A stretch of DNA of 64,000 bases from NCBI GenBank assembly GCA_048013815.1, contig CM106586.1, forward strand, positions 16,926,001 through 16,990,000. Reading direction: 5' to 3'. Positions within the stretch are counted from its first letter, which is position 1; each line of letters opens with the position of its first letter. The DNA is from Setoptus koraiensis. Lineage: Eukaryota; Arthropoda. Below are positions 1 to 12,371 of the stretch, one piece after another. The notes under the pieces are model-generated. The model did no database searches and was not told the DNA's origin. It saw only the letters and a program-made list of their open reading frames with translations. The translations under genes and the position numbers were made by a program.

Positions 1-444
1 GAGGAGTCCTTATTCAACAGCTCGCTTTTCTATTGTTGTTTATGTAGACACTACGAATCAGATGTTCTTATTCCAAAACAATATACTCTCCACGTCGGAG
101 ATTCTTTATTATGTATGTCTTTGTATTTGTAGTATACATTATGATTACCAGATGAAATATGACTATTCACTCTATTATATTTTTTTCGCTCGAGTTTGCG
201 TGGTTTAAGTTTGGAGAAACGGCTACCGTTTTGTTTGGTTAAGGTTTGTCGTAGAAGATTTAAAGAGTAAGGGTTTCAAGGGCAGATTAGCATTTCGTCC
301 GTCCAACTTTCATCAACCAGAAACTGGTTATGTTTAATCTGATACACTTTTGCTTCAAATAAAACATTGAGGTAGTTCCAAGACTCTGGTGTCTTCATTT
401 TTGTACAAGTTGATCTTTTTGTGCCATCCGATTGTGACCCATTC
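1..444. other. Left edge, no gene recognised
   Basis: This AT-rich stretch lies downstream of the small minus-strand gene at 445-757. It probably holds the 3' untranslated region of that gene or later exons running off the window. I see no convincing coding frame, RNA gene or repeat in it. Confidence 0.4.
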
Positions 445-757
445 TTATCCCATACTGATGAGGAAATGAAAGGTATATGGTGATTTTGAACAGCCAGCTC
501 TGAGACGCAATATCGTTGATTAACTAATGATGAATCAATACTTACAAGAAAAAGTCATCGTCACTGATCATCATATTTTGCTGGCCAGGCATCAATATTA
601 CTTCCCTGTCATCGTCGAGTACAGTTGGCATGCCGCTTTGATCGAACATGATCACGTCGGCCTCAACTAAGATCCCGATCAATGATAGGATGGTCATTAA
701 TGATAATGTCACAAGCGATGTGTGATGCACAATCTTGACGAGTTTACTAATCTTCAT
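445..757 (-). CDS. Small predicted secreted or membrane protein, unidentified
   Basis: The first coding exon (757 down to 546) starts MKISKLVKIVHH and has a long hydrophobic stretch at about residues 14-31, like a signal peptide or signal anchor, followed by an acidic segment ending in DDDFF. The exon ends at a strong GTAAGT donor (intron 545-500, only 46 nt, acceptor CTCAG). The best in-phase continuation adds about 18 residues and stops at 445, giving roughly 88 amino acids. A second acceptor two bases further on would give a different tail of about 33 residues, so the C-terminus is uncertain. An upstream TATA-like box supports the 5' end. I do not recognise the protein. A neuropeptide or secreted effector precursor is conceivable, but no dibasic cleavage or amidation motif convinces me. 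Confidence 0.45.
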
Positions 758-888
758 TTCGACAGTTGAATGGTTGTTTGCTTCTTGTTTTGATTGACAA
801 TGTATAACGTGAATGTTTTTGCAAGAGATATCGATTTACACTGTTCGGTGAGTCGGCAAGAATGTCGGGTGCGAAGAAAGGTTGCATG

Positions 889-896
889 TTTTTATA
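889..896 (-). promoter_or_regulatory. TATA box of the small secreted gene
   Basis: The minus strand reads TATAAAAA about 130 nt upstream of the ATG at 757. This is a canonical core-promoter spelling and would place transcription start near 860. It is a single motif match. Confidence 0.4.
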
Positions 897-1141
897 CTCT
901 AATTAGAGGAACTAGAACAAATATTAAGCAACAATCTAGCGGAGAAAAGAAGTCATGGAATGGAGGTAAGTGAGGCTAAACGCGGGGAAAACTAGTGACA
1001 AACCCACAAAATATTGCACAATTATTCTAAATTAATTTACGATCACAGATAATTATTAACAACAACATGGTTAGAAGGATTGGACATTACAGATTCACGA
1101 GACATCTATGCAGTCTTTCTTGTCTATTAGAGCGAATCTAG

Positions 1142-2977
1142 TCAAAGCGCCACTCTAGTTCCGCCTGAAGGATCCGGTTCACTGATCATGTTAGGATGTG
1201 GATTGTTCACAGACAAATGTTGCCTGTCCGAGTTGTCAGAGAATGGGTCTTTGGTAGCTTGAGATTGATAGAAGAACAGCACATAAATAATGAGAATATG
1301 CATAATAAAGACATAAAATAATATAACGTACTTCATCATTGGATATGCTCTGAAAAAATAGTTGGTTCGTCTAAGGAATGTATTCAATCTCATGTAGGCC
1401 CGTCTTAAGCGCAGATTTAAATTTCTGTTGTTTAGCAACCTTTCCCTGATGTAATGCTCGAACCTTTGCATTAGATAATTATTGTTGACCGAAGATTTTT
1501 GCGTCGAACTTAAAGGAAGATAAAATGTGGCACTGCTTTTATCCGTTGAATTAGCTGATAATCCATTCGATACACTATTCGAAAAACTAGTTTGAGAGCC
1601 TTTGAGCAAGTCCATGTCAACTGAAGATGAATCACTTTCGTTGTTTCTAGGTTTGAGCGACCTGCTTAGCTGATCTTGTAGATATCTACTGTTGGCAAAT
1701 GTCGATTGATTATGTTTGTTGATGTTTGACCCATGATTAATCGAACTTTTGTTTTGAGATTGTTCAACCTTTCGCTGAGGCCTCTCCGAATTCTGTTGTT
1801 GTTGTTGTTGTTGCTGCTGCTGAGCCGTGGTAGCATATTCTTCCAGGCTTTTGCTGATAGCAGCTCTTATCTCATCTACTTCCATGGGTCGCATGGGAAT
1901 AACTAGAGGACCATCGTTTTTGTTATCTTTGTTGTTGGACAGTCTATGGTTCGTATTAGTATGGGGTTCCCCGTCGGAGGTGTGTCCACTGCTCAAGTTT
2001 CTTTGGTTGACTGACCCAAGACTAGAAGAAGCAACGGCGTCGATAGTGGGATTAGTTGGCGATTGTACTTCGGAATTCGTCAGGTTTTCGGTAGTTTGTT
2101 GACGAGTTGCTTGGTCAAAGGCCAGATCTTGCGGCTTGGAATCTTTGAGTGAGTCAGTGGCGAAGTCAGAACTCGGTTTGTTTATATCACAAGTTGTATC
2201 ACCAAATTGTTGGTTGCAGTTAAGCAAGGTGTCGACCGGCTGGTGAGTGGGGCCTAACAGAGAAGCTGGCGAATTGACATGGGCATTACTACTGACTGTT
2301 GCGTCAAAAGCTTGACTCGTTTCATTATTTGTGTTATTAGCACTGTTTGTGTCAGGTGTCGTGGTGGCTCTGTTGTTGTTATTGCCACCACTAACAATAT
2401 TGCTAGCGGTGAAATTGTTCCAACTGCTATTTCTTCGCGGTGTCATAGAATTGCTCATGGGCTTTAGATTGATCAGAGGCTCTATCTGGTTTCCCTTGGC
2501 AAGTTTCACTGTTGATGTATTTTGATTAGTGGTATTGTGGCTTTGTTCGGAGCCCATGTTATTTCTGTTGCTACCCATGCTTCCGCCTCTGATATGTTTC
2601 TTGTTGGTATTGTTTTGTTGATTGTCAGTATCAGTGGGTGTTGTTTGAGTTGCAAGTTTTTCATCTGGCCTGCTCTGGTTGTTAGCGTTACTATCACTTA
2701 AAAACAGAGAAAATTGTCTGTGTTTGCTGTAATCGTTGTTGTCTGGGCTAGTTGAATTGTTTTGTTGATCATGAAATTGATTCGTCAGCAGCTCCTCTTC
2801 GTCGCTGGGCCTAGTGTTGGAACTAGTTAGTGTGTCAGTTAGTGTTTTGAAAGCCTGATCGACTAGATTGCTGCCCAAAATAGAGCCGTCTTGTTGCTGC
2901 AAGGCCACTGCCGCCTCCTGGTCAATCTTGTTAAGCATGGCCTCGGCCTTGGTGGCCAAATTGCTGAACCACGACAT
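1142..2977 (-). CDS. GOLGA5: Golgin-84 (GOLGA5) homologue lacking the coiled coil
   Basis: This is an intronless ORF of 611 residues. The N-terminus (MSWFSNLATKAEAMLNKIDQ) closely matches the start of animal golgin-84 (human MSWFVDLAGKAEDLLNRVDQ, from memory). The C-terminus keeps the golgin-84 arrangement: a basic segment, then FLRR and a YP motif, then one hydrophobic membrane anchor of about 21 residues near 549-570, and a short tail. Golgin-84 is a C-terminally anchored Golgi protein that tethers vesicles and supports ribbon structure. In known members several hundred residues of coiled coil fill the middle. Here the middle is Asn/Ser/Thr/Gln-rich low complexity with a Gln run (codons near 1794-1823) and no clear heptads, except perhaps a short helix around the Gln run and one before the anchor. 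Identity is strong at both ends. Tethering by a long rod cannot be assumed. Confidence 0.85.
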   Translation of the reverse strand: MSWFSNLATKAEAMLNKIDQEAAVALQQQDGSILGSNLVDQAFKTLTDTLTSSNTRPSDEEELLTNQFHDQQNNSTSPDNNDYSKHRQFSLFLSDSNANNQSRPDEKLATQTTPTDTDNQQNNTNKKHIRGGSMGSNRNNMGSEQSHNTTNQNTSTVKLAKGNQIEPLINLKPMSNSMTPRRNSSWNNFTASNIVSGGNNNNRATTTPDTNSANNTNNETSQAFDATVSSNAHVNSPASLLGPTHQPVDTLLNCNQQFGDTTCDINKPSSDFATDSLKDSKPQDLAFDQATRQQTTENLTNSEVQSPTNPTIDAVASSSLGSVNQRNLSSGHTSDGEPHTNTNHRLSNNKDNKNDGPLVIPMRPMEVDEIRAAISKSLEEYATTAQQQQQQQQQQNSERPQRKVEQSQNKSSINHGSNINKHNQSTFANSRYLQDQLSRSLKPRNNESDSSSVDMDLLKGSQTSFSNSVSNGLSANSTDKSSATFYLPLSSTQKSSVNNNYLMQRFEHYIRERLLNNRNLNLRLRRAYMRLNTFLRRTNYFFRAYPMMKYVILFYVFIMHILIIYVLFFYQSQATKDPFSDNSDRQHLSVNNPHPNMISEPDPSGGTRVAL

Positions 2978-3340
2978 GTTTGTGTCGAAACGGCTATGCC
3001 AAGTGTGCGAATAAGTAGGTTATAGGCAATAGGAATATCTATCAGAGGATCTCGCTGGCCGATTGATTCCGTGTGTGTGTGTTCTTCTGGTGATTATGTA
3101 ACCTAGTTCTGACGAGCTACTGCAGCGTCATCAGTGAGCATCAGTCCTGGTGGAAGTAGATAAATTGTTGTTGTCTTAATTAAGTAATAAGTAGTAACTG
3201 TAAAGGATCTCAAAATAAATGAACGAATATCGACGATAGTCATACGTGTTATATGCGTTATTGCAGCATACAATTCTGTCAGTACACAATGGGTACAAGT
3301 GCCATTATTTCGGTCCATCGCATTCGGCGCCAAATACAAA
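2978..3340. other. Gap between the golgin gene and the small ORF upstream
   Basis: This probably holds the golgin-84 promoter and 5' untranslated region, and the 3' end of the minus-strand ORF at 3341-3749. An open frame without an ATG covers about 3103-3354 on the minus strand. I could not join it to the upstream exon with matching phase, so it is not called as coding. Confidence 0.35.
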
Positions 3341-3749
3341 TCAAGAAGCGACAAAAATATGCCTCAAAATGCAAACACACCTATCCCTCATGAATGTATC
3401 AGGCTGATGAACTCGGTAATGGAGAGGAGACCCATAAGCTGACGAGAAAAGCATTTCCATACTAAGAACGGTTATTCTTTTGATATTCATATGAGGATTA
3501 TCATTCAAGACCGACTCCATTCTTTCAGAGACATCATAAGACAAACCGAAAGAACAAAGTATCGGTATCATAGCCAACAAGCTGCAAGCTATCTCGGAAG
3601 CCACTCTGGACGAGTGTAATGATTGCAGGTTAAGTGATTCTCATTCAGCTAATTGATTTGGTTGCCTCAGATGAAACTCACCGGTTCGGTCGAATCGGGC
3701 GTTGTTCGTTTCTGGCCTCGGCGTGGAGATCGCCTCTGTCAGGTGTCAT
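3341..3749 (-). CDS. Two-exon small ORF, unrecognised
   Basis: The ATG at 3749 opens a 68 nt exon (to 3682) rich in charged residues, ending at a GTGAGT donor. After a 76 nt intron, a CCAG acceptor at 3606 continues exactly in phase to a stop at 3341. The predicted product is 110 residues, with a short hydrophobic patch (SLLAMIPILCSFG) in the first third and no domain I recognise. The splice signals are good and the frame is maintained across the junction, which favours a transcribed gene. Alternatively these exons are 5' untranslated exons of golgin-84 carrying an upstream ORF, because the strand is the same and the golgin ATG is only 364 nt downstream of the stop. Confidence 0.35.
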
Positions 3750-6700
3750 TGACTTGCGCTCTTTAAAAGAGCGTTTAGCATCATGACTGGACTTCATATC
3801 TTGACTTGTTTAGAATAGTTGTCAAAATAATAATATTCAATAACCAACAGCAACCATGCACAACATCTCTTTTCAATTTTTGACTAATAAGTCTCTTTAG
3901 ATGTAGAAGCTAATGAGTTTACATTAGCATTCAGTGGCCGCTACACATACATGGTTGGCTGATTATCACTATGGTATAACAACAAAGAAACTGCTCATTC
4001 TGGCAGTAATTGTCATCTATGCAAGAGGATGCCAGCAGCCTGTAATGAGTTGACCGACCTGTCTTTGTTCGCATGAACCTGAGACTCTTTGTATGCAATG
4101 GCTAGCATAAAAATTTGCATATTTATTATTGAGCTCATATTCAATCAAATCTGGAGTTGAGCTGGTATAAATATGATTTTTCAATCTGGCCAGCAACCAA
4201 TTTATTCTCGCAATGGTCAGTTGGTTAAAATGAGGCTAAAATGAGCGGTGCCAGATTTGTTTCAGATTGAAGCTAACAAGTGTTCACCGGATGTTAGATA
4301 ACGTTTTACCTGATGAGGCAAGTGGTGGAATGGCTCTTGCTGAGTGATAAAATGTATTCATTGATAACAACTGAAGTAATTGGCACTATATGAGTTGCCA
4401 AGCAAGATGGAAACATGAGCCGAACGATTTGATCTTATAAGCGAAGAGATAGTAGGAAGTAGTCTGATAGTTTGATATTGCAATTGAGTGAGGCTACCCT
4501 CGACTGACACTTGGCCATTGCGAGCATCGTTGATCGCTCAACGATCAACAATTCATAACGGTGTTGCTAGTGAAAACTAATGGCAACAACAGACCTGAAG
4601 CAGCAACTATGAGCTAGACAGATAAGGCAAGACGGCGCCGAGATAATGCACAATCATCAGGACGATTTGTTGTCAAGCGTGGCAGCTTGATCGACCGTTG
4701 GTGGTCCTCGCATGGGCATACTTTACTCACAAGATGGTCTGCAACAAGAATCTGGATCTCAGCGATAATGGAGGGGGCTTTTCAGCATGCGTATCAACGG
4801 TGGCGAGTGTGATGCAATTTTGAAAAGTGGCCAGATAGGCCGCACCAGCAGTCACCATGAGCCATTTAATCAAACAGTGCTGCTGCTGCTGCTACGTTCT
4901 GGCCCACTGTCAAGATTGTGAGAGCGATATAAATCTCCGCCGGCGAACAGATGATCTTGCCACATGTGATTGTCCGAATGAGATTAGCAAGTTGAACAGA
5001 AAATATCAGATATTCAAAAAACTATCAGATATTCAAATGTCATGAGGCTGTTGCGTCACAGTCAAAGCTACTGGCATCACTTTAGATACAAATATCGACA
5101 TGTAGCTACAACGTTATAGAATTATTGTCTCACAATTGAGCTCGTGAAATATTCGGCGTCGTCGATCTCTGAAACTGTGCTGATGCTCGATGCTTGTGGT
5201 CGCCAGAAATGGCGGCCCGCTATTACCTAACTGAGTCAGTTAAACTTACTGTATTCAGCATAGCACAGCATTTGGATAAGCGATGGCGGCGATAAGTGCG
5301 AGCCAGAGACAACCGGAAGTGAGCGTGGATGACGCCATTGCGAGCTGTTTATTTGGCGCTGATAGTTGGCCAATTCAACGAATTCAACGAAAACGCGCCG
5401 TTTGGGAAAAACGGATCTGTTTTGAACAATTCTATTTTTACCAATGTTTTGTTGTTGTTCACGACATGCCGGCCCGGTGAGCGACTGTCCCGACAGCGAC
5501 GATACTTGCGACAGCTCGTGCGGCGCCTCGATGATGTGATACTTACCACACTGTTTATCATACATGATATGTAATATGATTTGATACGTAATAGAATGCA
5601 TCAGTTGGTTATCATTGATAATATCGCCCGTTGATCACATTGGCGCGGATGACTGGATTGTCTGACGATTGCAACCACAAAACAGGAACATCGTCGTTGT
5701 GACGCAACCATCATGGCGGTGGTCGACCGACACGCTCGGCAACACAGCCACCAAATTGCATGCAACAAACTGGAATGAGAGAGAGAGATAAACAAGAATT
5801 GATTATGATAAGCAACACTTTACATTGTTGCTGCATCGCAGGCCGGTTGCATGAGTACGGTTGCCGGGCGAGAGGCTCGCATCACCGTCATTACGGCCAA
5901 TCGTGCCGTTGGTCATCCGCTTTGCGCGCCTTTAACACTTATCGGCGATAATTTAAAACCTGTCCGTGAGAACTCAGTTCGAGCTTGCCGAAATTGCCCG
6001 TTTTGCCGCTTGGGTCGCCTGTGCCACTGTCAAGCTCACACAAAGAGTTGGCTGTTGGTGTTGCTGTCGGTGTTGGTGTTGCTGTCGGTGTTGCAGTGTT
6101 ATTGATTGGCGTAATGGGCCTTCATCGCTCAATGGCCGAGCTCTGACGGGCTCAGTCGAGCTCAGTTGCGACTCACAACTTGTGAGATAACAAGCGAGAC
6201 AGAATTGAATGTTAATGAGCACGCGCTCGAAACGCTATCACTTGTAACAAGTGACTTGTTTGCGCTGCTAAATATACCCGCCATAATGTAACCGTTGACC
6301 GTTTCAGCTGTTCATGTTGCTAATATTTATTGTTTGAAATCACAACGGTCGCACTTACGTAACACACGTTTTTGTTCTCGACACAAACATCGTGTTGGTC
6401 GTGCCCAAGCGAAACAATGCCCGCCAGCTCATTATCATAACTTGTGCCCTGGCCAATAAACTCGGCAACAACCGGCCGGCGATTGGTGCCGATTGGTGCC
6501 GATTACAGCTGATGGTCACTCGTCATCGGCGACGGCGGCGGCAGCGGCGGCCAGTGGCTCTCTCAGCAGCCACTCTTCGGTTTCGCGTTCGCCAGGTGAG
6601 CGGCTCAGCAGCGCCCATCGACCAATAGTGATCACTGTTGCTGTAGCATCCTTTGTTTTGGCCAGTTTCGACTGTGTCGCTGACCACTCGGGCCAGTCGC

Positions 6701-7068
6701 GGTGGTGTTGATTGCGCAACGGCGTGTTGCGTTCATTAGCAACAGGCAGCTTGCTCGCACCACGAGGATGCACGGCGAGCGAGTGGCTTATGGTGCGAGC
6801 GAGTGGACCACACAAACACTTGTTGCGCTCGACCAAACATCCAATTGCGTCATTTCCGAGATGCAACAAAGAATTTCGCTCTCGCTGCTTCGCTTCGGAG
6901 GCAGCGCTGCACTGGGGCAGATGCTTTCGCTTCAGTGTCATCCAGCAACAGCCAGCCAGCCAGCCAGCCAGCCGGCCAGCGAGGGTCATTGACTCTGGCC
7001 GTGTCCGGACAATGGTCACTTGTTGCCGGTGCACACAAACTGGTCTCGGCGTTGTTTCACACGGCGCA

Positions 7069-7094
7069 CCACACACACACACACACACACACAC
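7069..7094. repeat. (AC)n microsatellite
   Basis: A perfect dinucleotide run of about 13 units. A second, interrupted GT-rich run lies at about 7222-7258. Confidence 0.9.
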
Positions 7095-7786
7095 GACACG
7101 CAATTACAATTATACACGAACAAATGCTCTAAATTAAACTATATCTTGTTTCCCTGGCAACTTGCGCTCGTTACACCCGGCCTCTCGCCTTCCGATGCTG
7201 CCCAAGCAACTCGTGGTTCTGCGTGTGTGTGCGTGTGTGTGTGTGCGTGTGTGTGTGAGCGCAACAACAACATCAATTAGACTCACTTTTGTTTTGTCCC
7301 GTGATGCTGCCCCTCGTTTGGCCCGTTTCCGCCGCGTCGCCTGCCGCCGATGCCTATCTCTGCCGAAGCGATTATGTAACTCGCATGTGCACGGTCGTCC
7401 GCAAAAGACGAAATGCTAATTATGCGCCCGGCCAACCGCATGTAATGTAATTCATGCGAGCGTCCGCTTAACCTGTCCATGAGCGCCACTTTCTCGCCTC
7501 TCGCCGTCTCCACCGTGACGGCAAACGGCACCGCACGGCAAACGGCACCGCACGGCATACGGCGTACGGCACCGTGCGGCATATCGCACCATGCCGCATA
7601 TCGCACCGGGCTGCTGCGCTCGGCGGACGGAGCGGGTCAGTGGCTGCCGTCTCACTAGCAGTCTTCTGAGGTGCCAGTTCGCTGTTGCCCGATGGACACT
7701 TTAACAGGCAGCAAATAATGCGCGGCGCCGGCGATGCACGACAACCGGTCAGCGGTGCATATACGTGCGATATGTTTTCATGACGA

Positions 7787-7823
7787 TTGCAGCCAATTGC
7801 AGCCAATTGCAGCCAATTGCAGC
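7787..7823. repeat. Decamer tandem repeat AGCCAATTGC
   Basis: Three perfect copies of the 10 bp unit, plus a partial copy on each side. The units contain CCAAT and CAATTG words. Function is unknown. Confidence 0.85.
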
Positions 7824-8388
7824 AACGAAGAAGGAGAAATAATTGCCGATTATGCCGCCAGCTATGACCCGACCATGCCCGACTAGCAACTGAACCCGAC
7901 TACTAAATATACCGCTCATAAATAAATAGAAGTTAGCTGTGTGCCGAGCACTCCGGGCCGGAGTCTGCGGCCCACGGCCAGTGGTCAGTGCCGGCGAGAC
8001 GCTGGAGCTGCATTGAGTTGTTTGCGTTGTTTATTGTATTGCTGTTTAATCATACACTTAACGGTCAGTTTTATCACCGATTTATTACATACATAATAAG
8101 AGATATAATGGAGCTCATAAGGTTGTAGCTTACAAATGATTGCATGGGAAATAGTGTTGCGCGTAGTTTGTGTGGTGCCGTCGGGCCGGCAACGCCGGCC
8201 CACAGAATGTTCGTCGTGCTGGTGGCGACACTTGTTTTTGTCGCCCCGCAAAGTCAGCCGAAGAACGATGATCCACCATTATTCTTATCATAATAACAAT
8301 GAGCATCGTTCCCGCCGACTGACCGAGTGCCAGTGTCCGCGAGGAGACGCCCGTGCGCCACAACAAACACCGGAGACACGATCGGCGA

Positions 8389-8394
8389 TTTATT
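8389..8394 (-). terminator. Polyadenylation signal of the cuticle protein gene
   Basis: An AATAAA on the minus strand (plus-strand TTTATT) lies about 165 nt past the stop codon at 8560, inside a T-rich tract. Position and orientation fit the upstream gene. Confidence 0.5.
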
Positions 8395-8559
8395 TATTTT
8401 TTTTCGCTGTTGTTTGCCTTGGCGCGAATATTCCGGCAATTGATGTGGCAATCAATTGCGCAAATTGTACTCGGCGCTTGCAATTCAATTAATTGAGTGG
8501 CTCAATTAACCGGGACGGTCAAATCATGGGGCTCAAATCGAGATGCGTCCGCCGGACAA

Positions 8560-11500
8560 TCAGTGGCTGTCCACTATGGGACGCGTAATGTACCAGTTGC
8601 GATTGTTTGAGGCGGCCGATCGGGCCCCCCTCAGACCGTCCTCGTTTTGGCGCTGCTGCTGCTGGTCGTCGGACTGCTGGTCGTAGGTCTGCTGAGCCAA
8701 CTGGTTATTGTTGTTGCTGATCAATGTGTCGTATTGGGTTGTGATGGCCGATGAGGCGGCCGGATTGGAGCTGCCGGAAATGATGATGTTGTTGGCATTG
8801 TTGTTGTTGCTGATGGCGCCGGAAATGTCGTTGTTGCGCTTACTGGCGCCAGAATTGTAGTTGTTGCTGTTGTTGTTGTTGGCACTGTTGGCCGGCAATG
8901 AGCCGCCAGTTGAGACGGGCGCCTGGCTGGTGGTCGTTGGCACCGCCGGGGCCTGCACCGGCTCATCGAAGCCGCTGTTCACCTGTTGATTGTTGTCCTG
9001 TTGAGCGGCTTGCTGGTCTGCGGCCTGATTAGCGCCACTCGGCGTGCCCTGATCAGCGGCTGACGAATCGTCGTCCGCCAAGCCGCGCTCGTCCTGTTGC
9101 TGATAGGCCGCCGTGGTCACTCTCACCTGAGCTTGTTGTTGTTGCTGTTGTTGCGGCTGTTGTTGCTGTTGTTGTTGCTGTTGCGGCTGTTGTTGCGGCT
9201 GGACATAGGCGGCCAGGCTACCGGTGCGCTGCTGCACAATGGGCACCTGTCGGCTGTACACCGGCACAGAGGTGGACAGTGTCGGCCGGATCCCGAACTG
9301 CTGCTGGCGCTGTGGCTGCTGCTGTTGCTGTTGCTGCAGCAGGGGCCGGAAAGAAGCCAACTGCTGCTGCTGACCGAAGTTGTTGTTTGCCTTTCCGGTC
9401 GAGCGTCCATACTGCGTGTGTGTGTGTATGTGTTGGATTAAAGAGAAAGAGATTACATAATTGGATTACTCTGCGTGCTCTCCAGTGCGCCAGCTATTAT
9501 CGTTTGGCCTGGCCTGTCTCCGGATTCGCTCACTGAGTCGTCAGCGATCGTCCAGACACAGCGTCCAGACACAAGATCTGGGCAAATAATTAAAAATAAT
9601 CTGCTCGCCGCTATAAGTCGCAACAGTTATAAGAGCGCCGAGATTCAATTGCGCCGCAAATGTTACAGCGTCATGTATAGCGTATTATGCAAATTATGCC
9701 CCATTATGCAATCATCGTGTCTGTGTGTCTTTAGTGGGGCTCATTCGGCTCGCCTCGTCAAGCCGATTGTGTGTGTGTACGGTGCTGCTGCCGGCAGCAG
9801 CAGCAGCGCCAGTCCGGATAGATTAGTTAATGATGGCGGCCGGCGCTGTCTCTCAAGCACGCCAAACAACGCACAAAGTCATGACCAGGAACAGCGCTTG
9901 ACTGACAGCAACATCCTTACGCAGGCCATTACGTAAGCGATTTTAACGCTTGATGACCACTCGCCAGACACTTGCTGCGGCCGCCGCATGCCACTGGTGG
10001 CAATGTCATATCAATCATATTTGTTCAGACCGTTAATTACTATCGCCATTGCGCGCGCGATGCGATTGTTGTTATCAATGCCAGCGAGTGGTCAGTCAAA
10101 CGCTCGCTGACCACTGACTGCGGCTCGCCTGGTTCGCCAGGCAAACAGGCGAAATGGAGAAGAAATTGTTTGAGTTGTGCCATCATCGTCGCCGTCGCCG
10201 TCGCCGTCGTTGTTGGACGGCGCTGTTGCCGGCGATGATGGCTAGCGACGGCCGGCGATGGCCATCACCGAGTCACGCTCGCTCGCTCCATAATAGCTCG
10301 GCTCGATAATAAACAATAAGCAGGCTAAGTTTGCCGCTGCTGGTAGATTAAAAGTTTTGTTAGGAAGTGAGCAACGCAGACAGCCAAGCAATCGTTTAAT
10401 TTGCGGCTACCTAGCCGGCCGCAACTGGACACCGTGAGCCAGCCAGCCAGACTAGAAAATTGTAATTGCAGCAACAATGACTGCTGATTTGTTTCAAGGT
10501 GTTTGCAGAGAATTCATTTGCGGCCCGGCTCGGCGCGCTCATTGCGAGCAACCAAAGTTACATTGAGAGCAACCAAAGTTACATTGAGAGAGAGTCGCAG
10601 ACACTAATGATGGTGCTGGCGATGATTATCGCCAGCGCACAAAATATCCACCAAAAGCTCCCGCGTACAGTTTGACAACAATCTAATTCAGTCCTGGCGC
10701 GCCAAGCCCGACAGCCATTGATTCTGACACTTTCAAATCGAAATCATTCAGCTCTTGATTCACGCGTGAATATCGCGCTCCCAGCGAAGCTCGTTTGGCG
10801 TCCAAACTCTGGACTCTAAAGTGACCAATTATGTGAGCGCTCATTTATCTGTCCCGTTTATCGGACCGCGCTCGCATTTTGCGGCGCCAGAAAGTGAGCG
10901 AGCAAGAATTAGAATACGAACAAAATCGTGATTATCGTTGCAAAATTTATCCGTGCTTGCACGTCGAATCTCGTGGGCGACACACGGCCCAGACAGGCGC
11001 TGGCGATATCAGCGCCAACAAATCTCGCGCGGGGCCATCTGGGGTCAAGCTGACGCGAGCGATTTGGGCCAATTGAGAGTCCTACTGCGATTGAGACTCG
11101 GCGAGCATTTCGCATTTTGCATTTTGCGTCGCGCAATTCGCATCTCGACTGTGCGGCGTTCAACGAGACTGCGTGTCGCGCCAGCAATCAATTGTCGCAA
11201 TCGCAACGCTGACAATTGTGAAATGCCGAAATGCTAAAACTACCAGACCGAGGCAAGAGCCGAAAAAGGGTAAAATTTGCATAATTTGCATGCTCGGCCC
11301 GACGAATGTCGCTTGCAACGATTGACAAACAAGCCGTGATTGGTTTGACAGCGATGTTTGTTTACTGTCGCCAGCGACACCGACCCCTGACAGCGGCAAG
11401 TGTCATGCGAACAACGAGCGAGCGCGAACACAGTTACGTAACCGTTGTCACCTACAACGGTGACATTAATAACGCGTTGTTGTCGTCGAAAGTGGTTCAA

Positions 11501-12339
11501 CTCTGGCTATTTTTTGTCGCTCGTCTAGCCACTGGTCTGGCCGCCGGTCTGGCCATGGCATGGACGGGCTCGGGTCGCGCGCGGTCCAACGCTGTCGAAG
11601 CGCGCTCGACAATCGCCGACAACTCAACTCAAATATGGCAATCATAACACAATAGTAACGGTACCGGTGCTATACGGCGGCCAATGTCGGTGTTGTTGCC
11701 GCCATCGCCAATATTGCCCATACGTCGTCGTGTCTTCTTTTCGCTCGCTCGCTCGCTTTCGTTCTTTGGCTTTTCGCTCGTTCTTTGGCTTTTCGCTCGT
11801 TCTTTGGCCTTGCCGCTATACAAACTATTCCAAAACGGCCGATTGTTTGGCTCGATCAGTTTCGACTCAGTTTTGCATACATTCACACACACGCCGAGCA
11901 GGCCGTTGGACGCGCGGGCAGGCGGGCCCCCATCGTGATACAAATGCAACGTATGCTGCTGCCGATATCTCGAGTGGTCATCAAGTTTGACAGGTGCGCG
12001 TTTGCACACGACAACAACAAGATATTGAATGAGAGTTTTATCGCAAAGAGATCGCACAAAACAAACAACGCCGATGACAGGTTCATTGGCACACACAGGG
12101 AAACGGCGCAATCTGTTATTAAGTATCATGGAAATCATGGCAAGCTTATAATTACCGTTTGTTGTTGTTGATTGGCACCTGATTGGGCATTGTTGTAACT
12201 GGCACTTGTTGTTGCTGTTGTTGTTGTGGTTGTGGTTGTTATTGGCAGCGCTGATGCAGACAACGCTGCTTGCGATGATGATGACCTTGGCTGGCTCATG
12301 CTCTCGATGTCGACACTGTACGGCTGTAATGGTTGTGGT

Positions 12340-12371
<32 letters not shown>

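Larger units (their letters stand above)
3750..8559. other. Long intergenic region, no convincing gene
   Basis: About 4.8 kb without a supported gene. Open frames exist on both strands, but they are low complexity or reflect the higher GC content of 5-8 kb. The region holds CA/GT microsatellites, short decamer and tetramer tandem repeats (AGCC units near 6954-6978), and a run of related GGCACC/CGGCAT words at about 7510-7600. It may contain distal regulatory DNA of the cuticle gene. Confidence 0.5.

Noticed and set aside
5236-7137. Overlapping open frames of 80-195 codons on both strands
   Set aside because: The frames are Arg/Ser/Cys-rich, mutually overlapping, include microsatellite translations (Cys-Val runs) and have no splice or start context. 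GC-rich DNA explains them.
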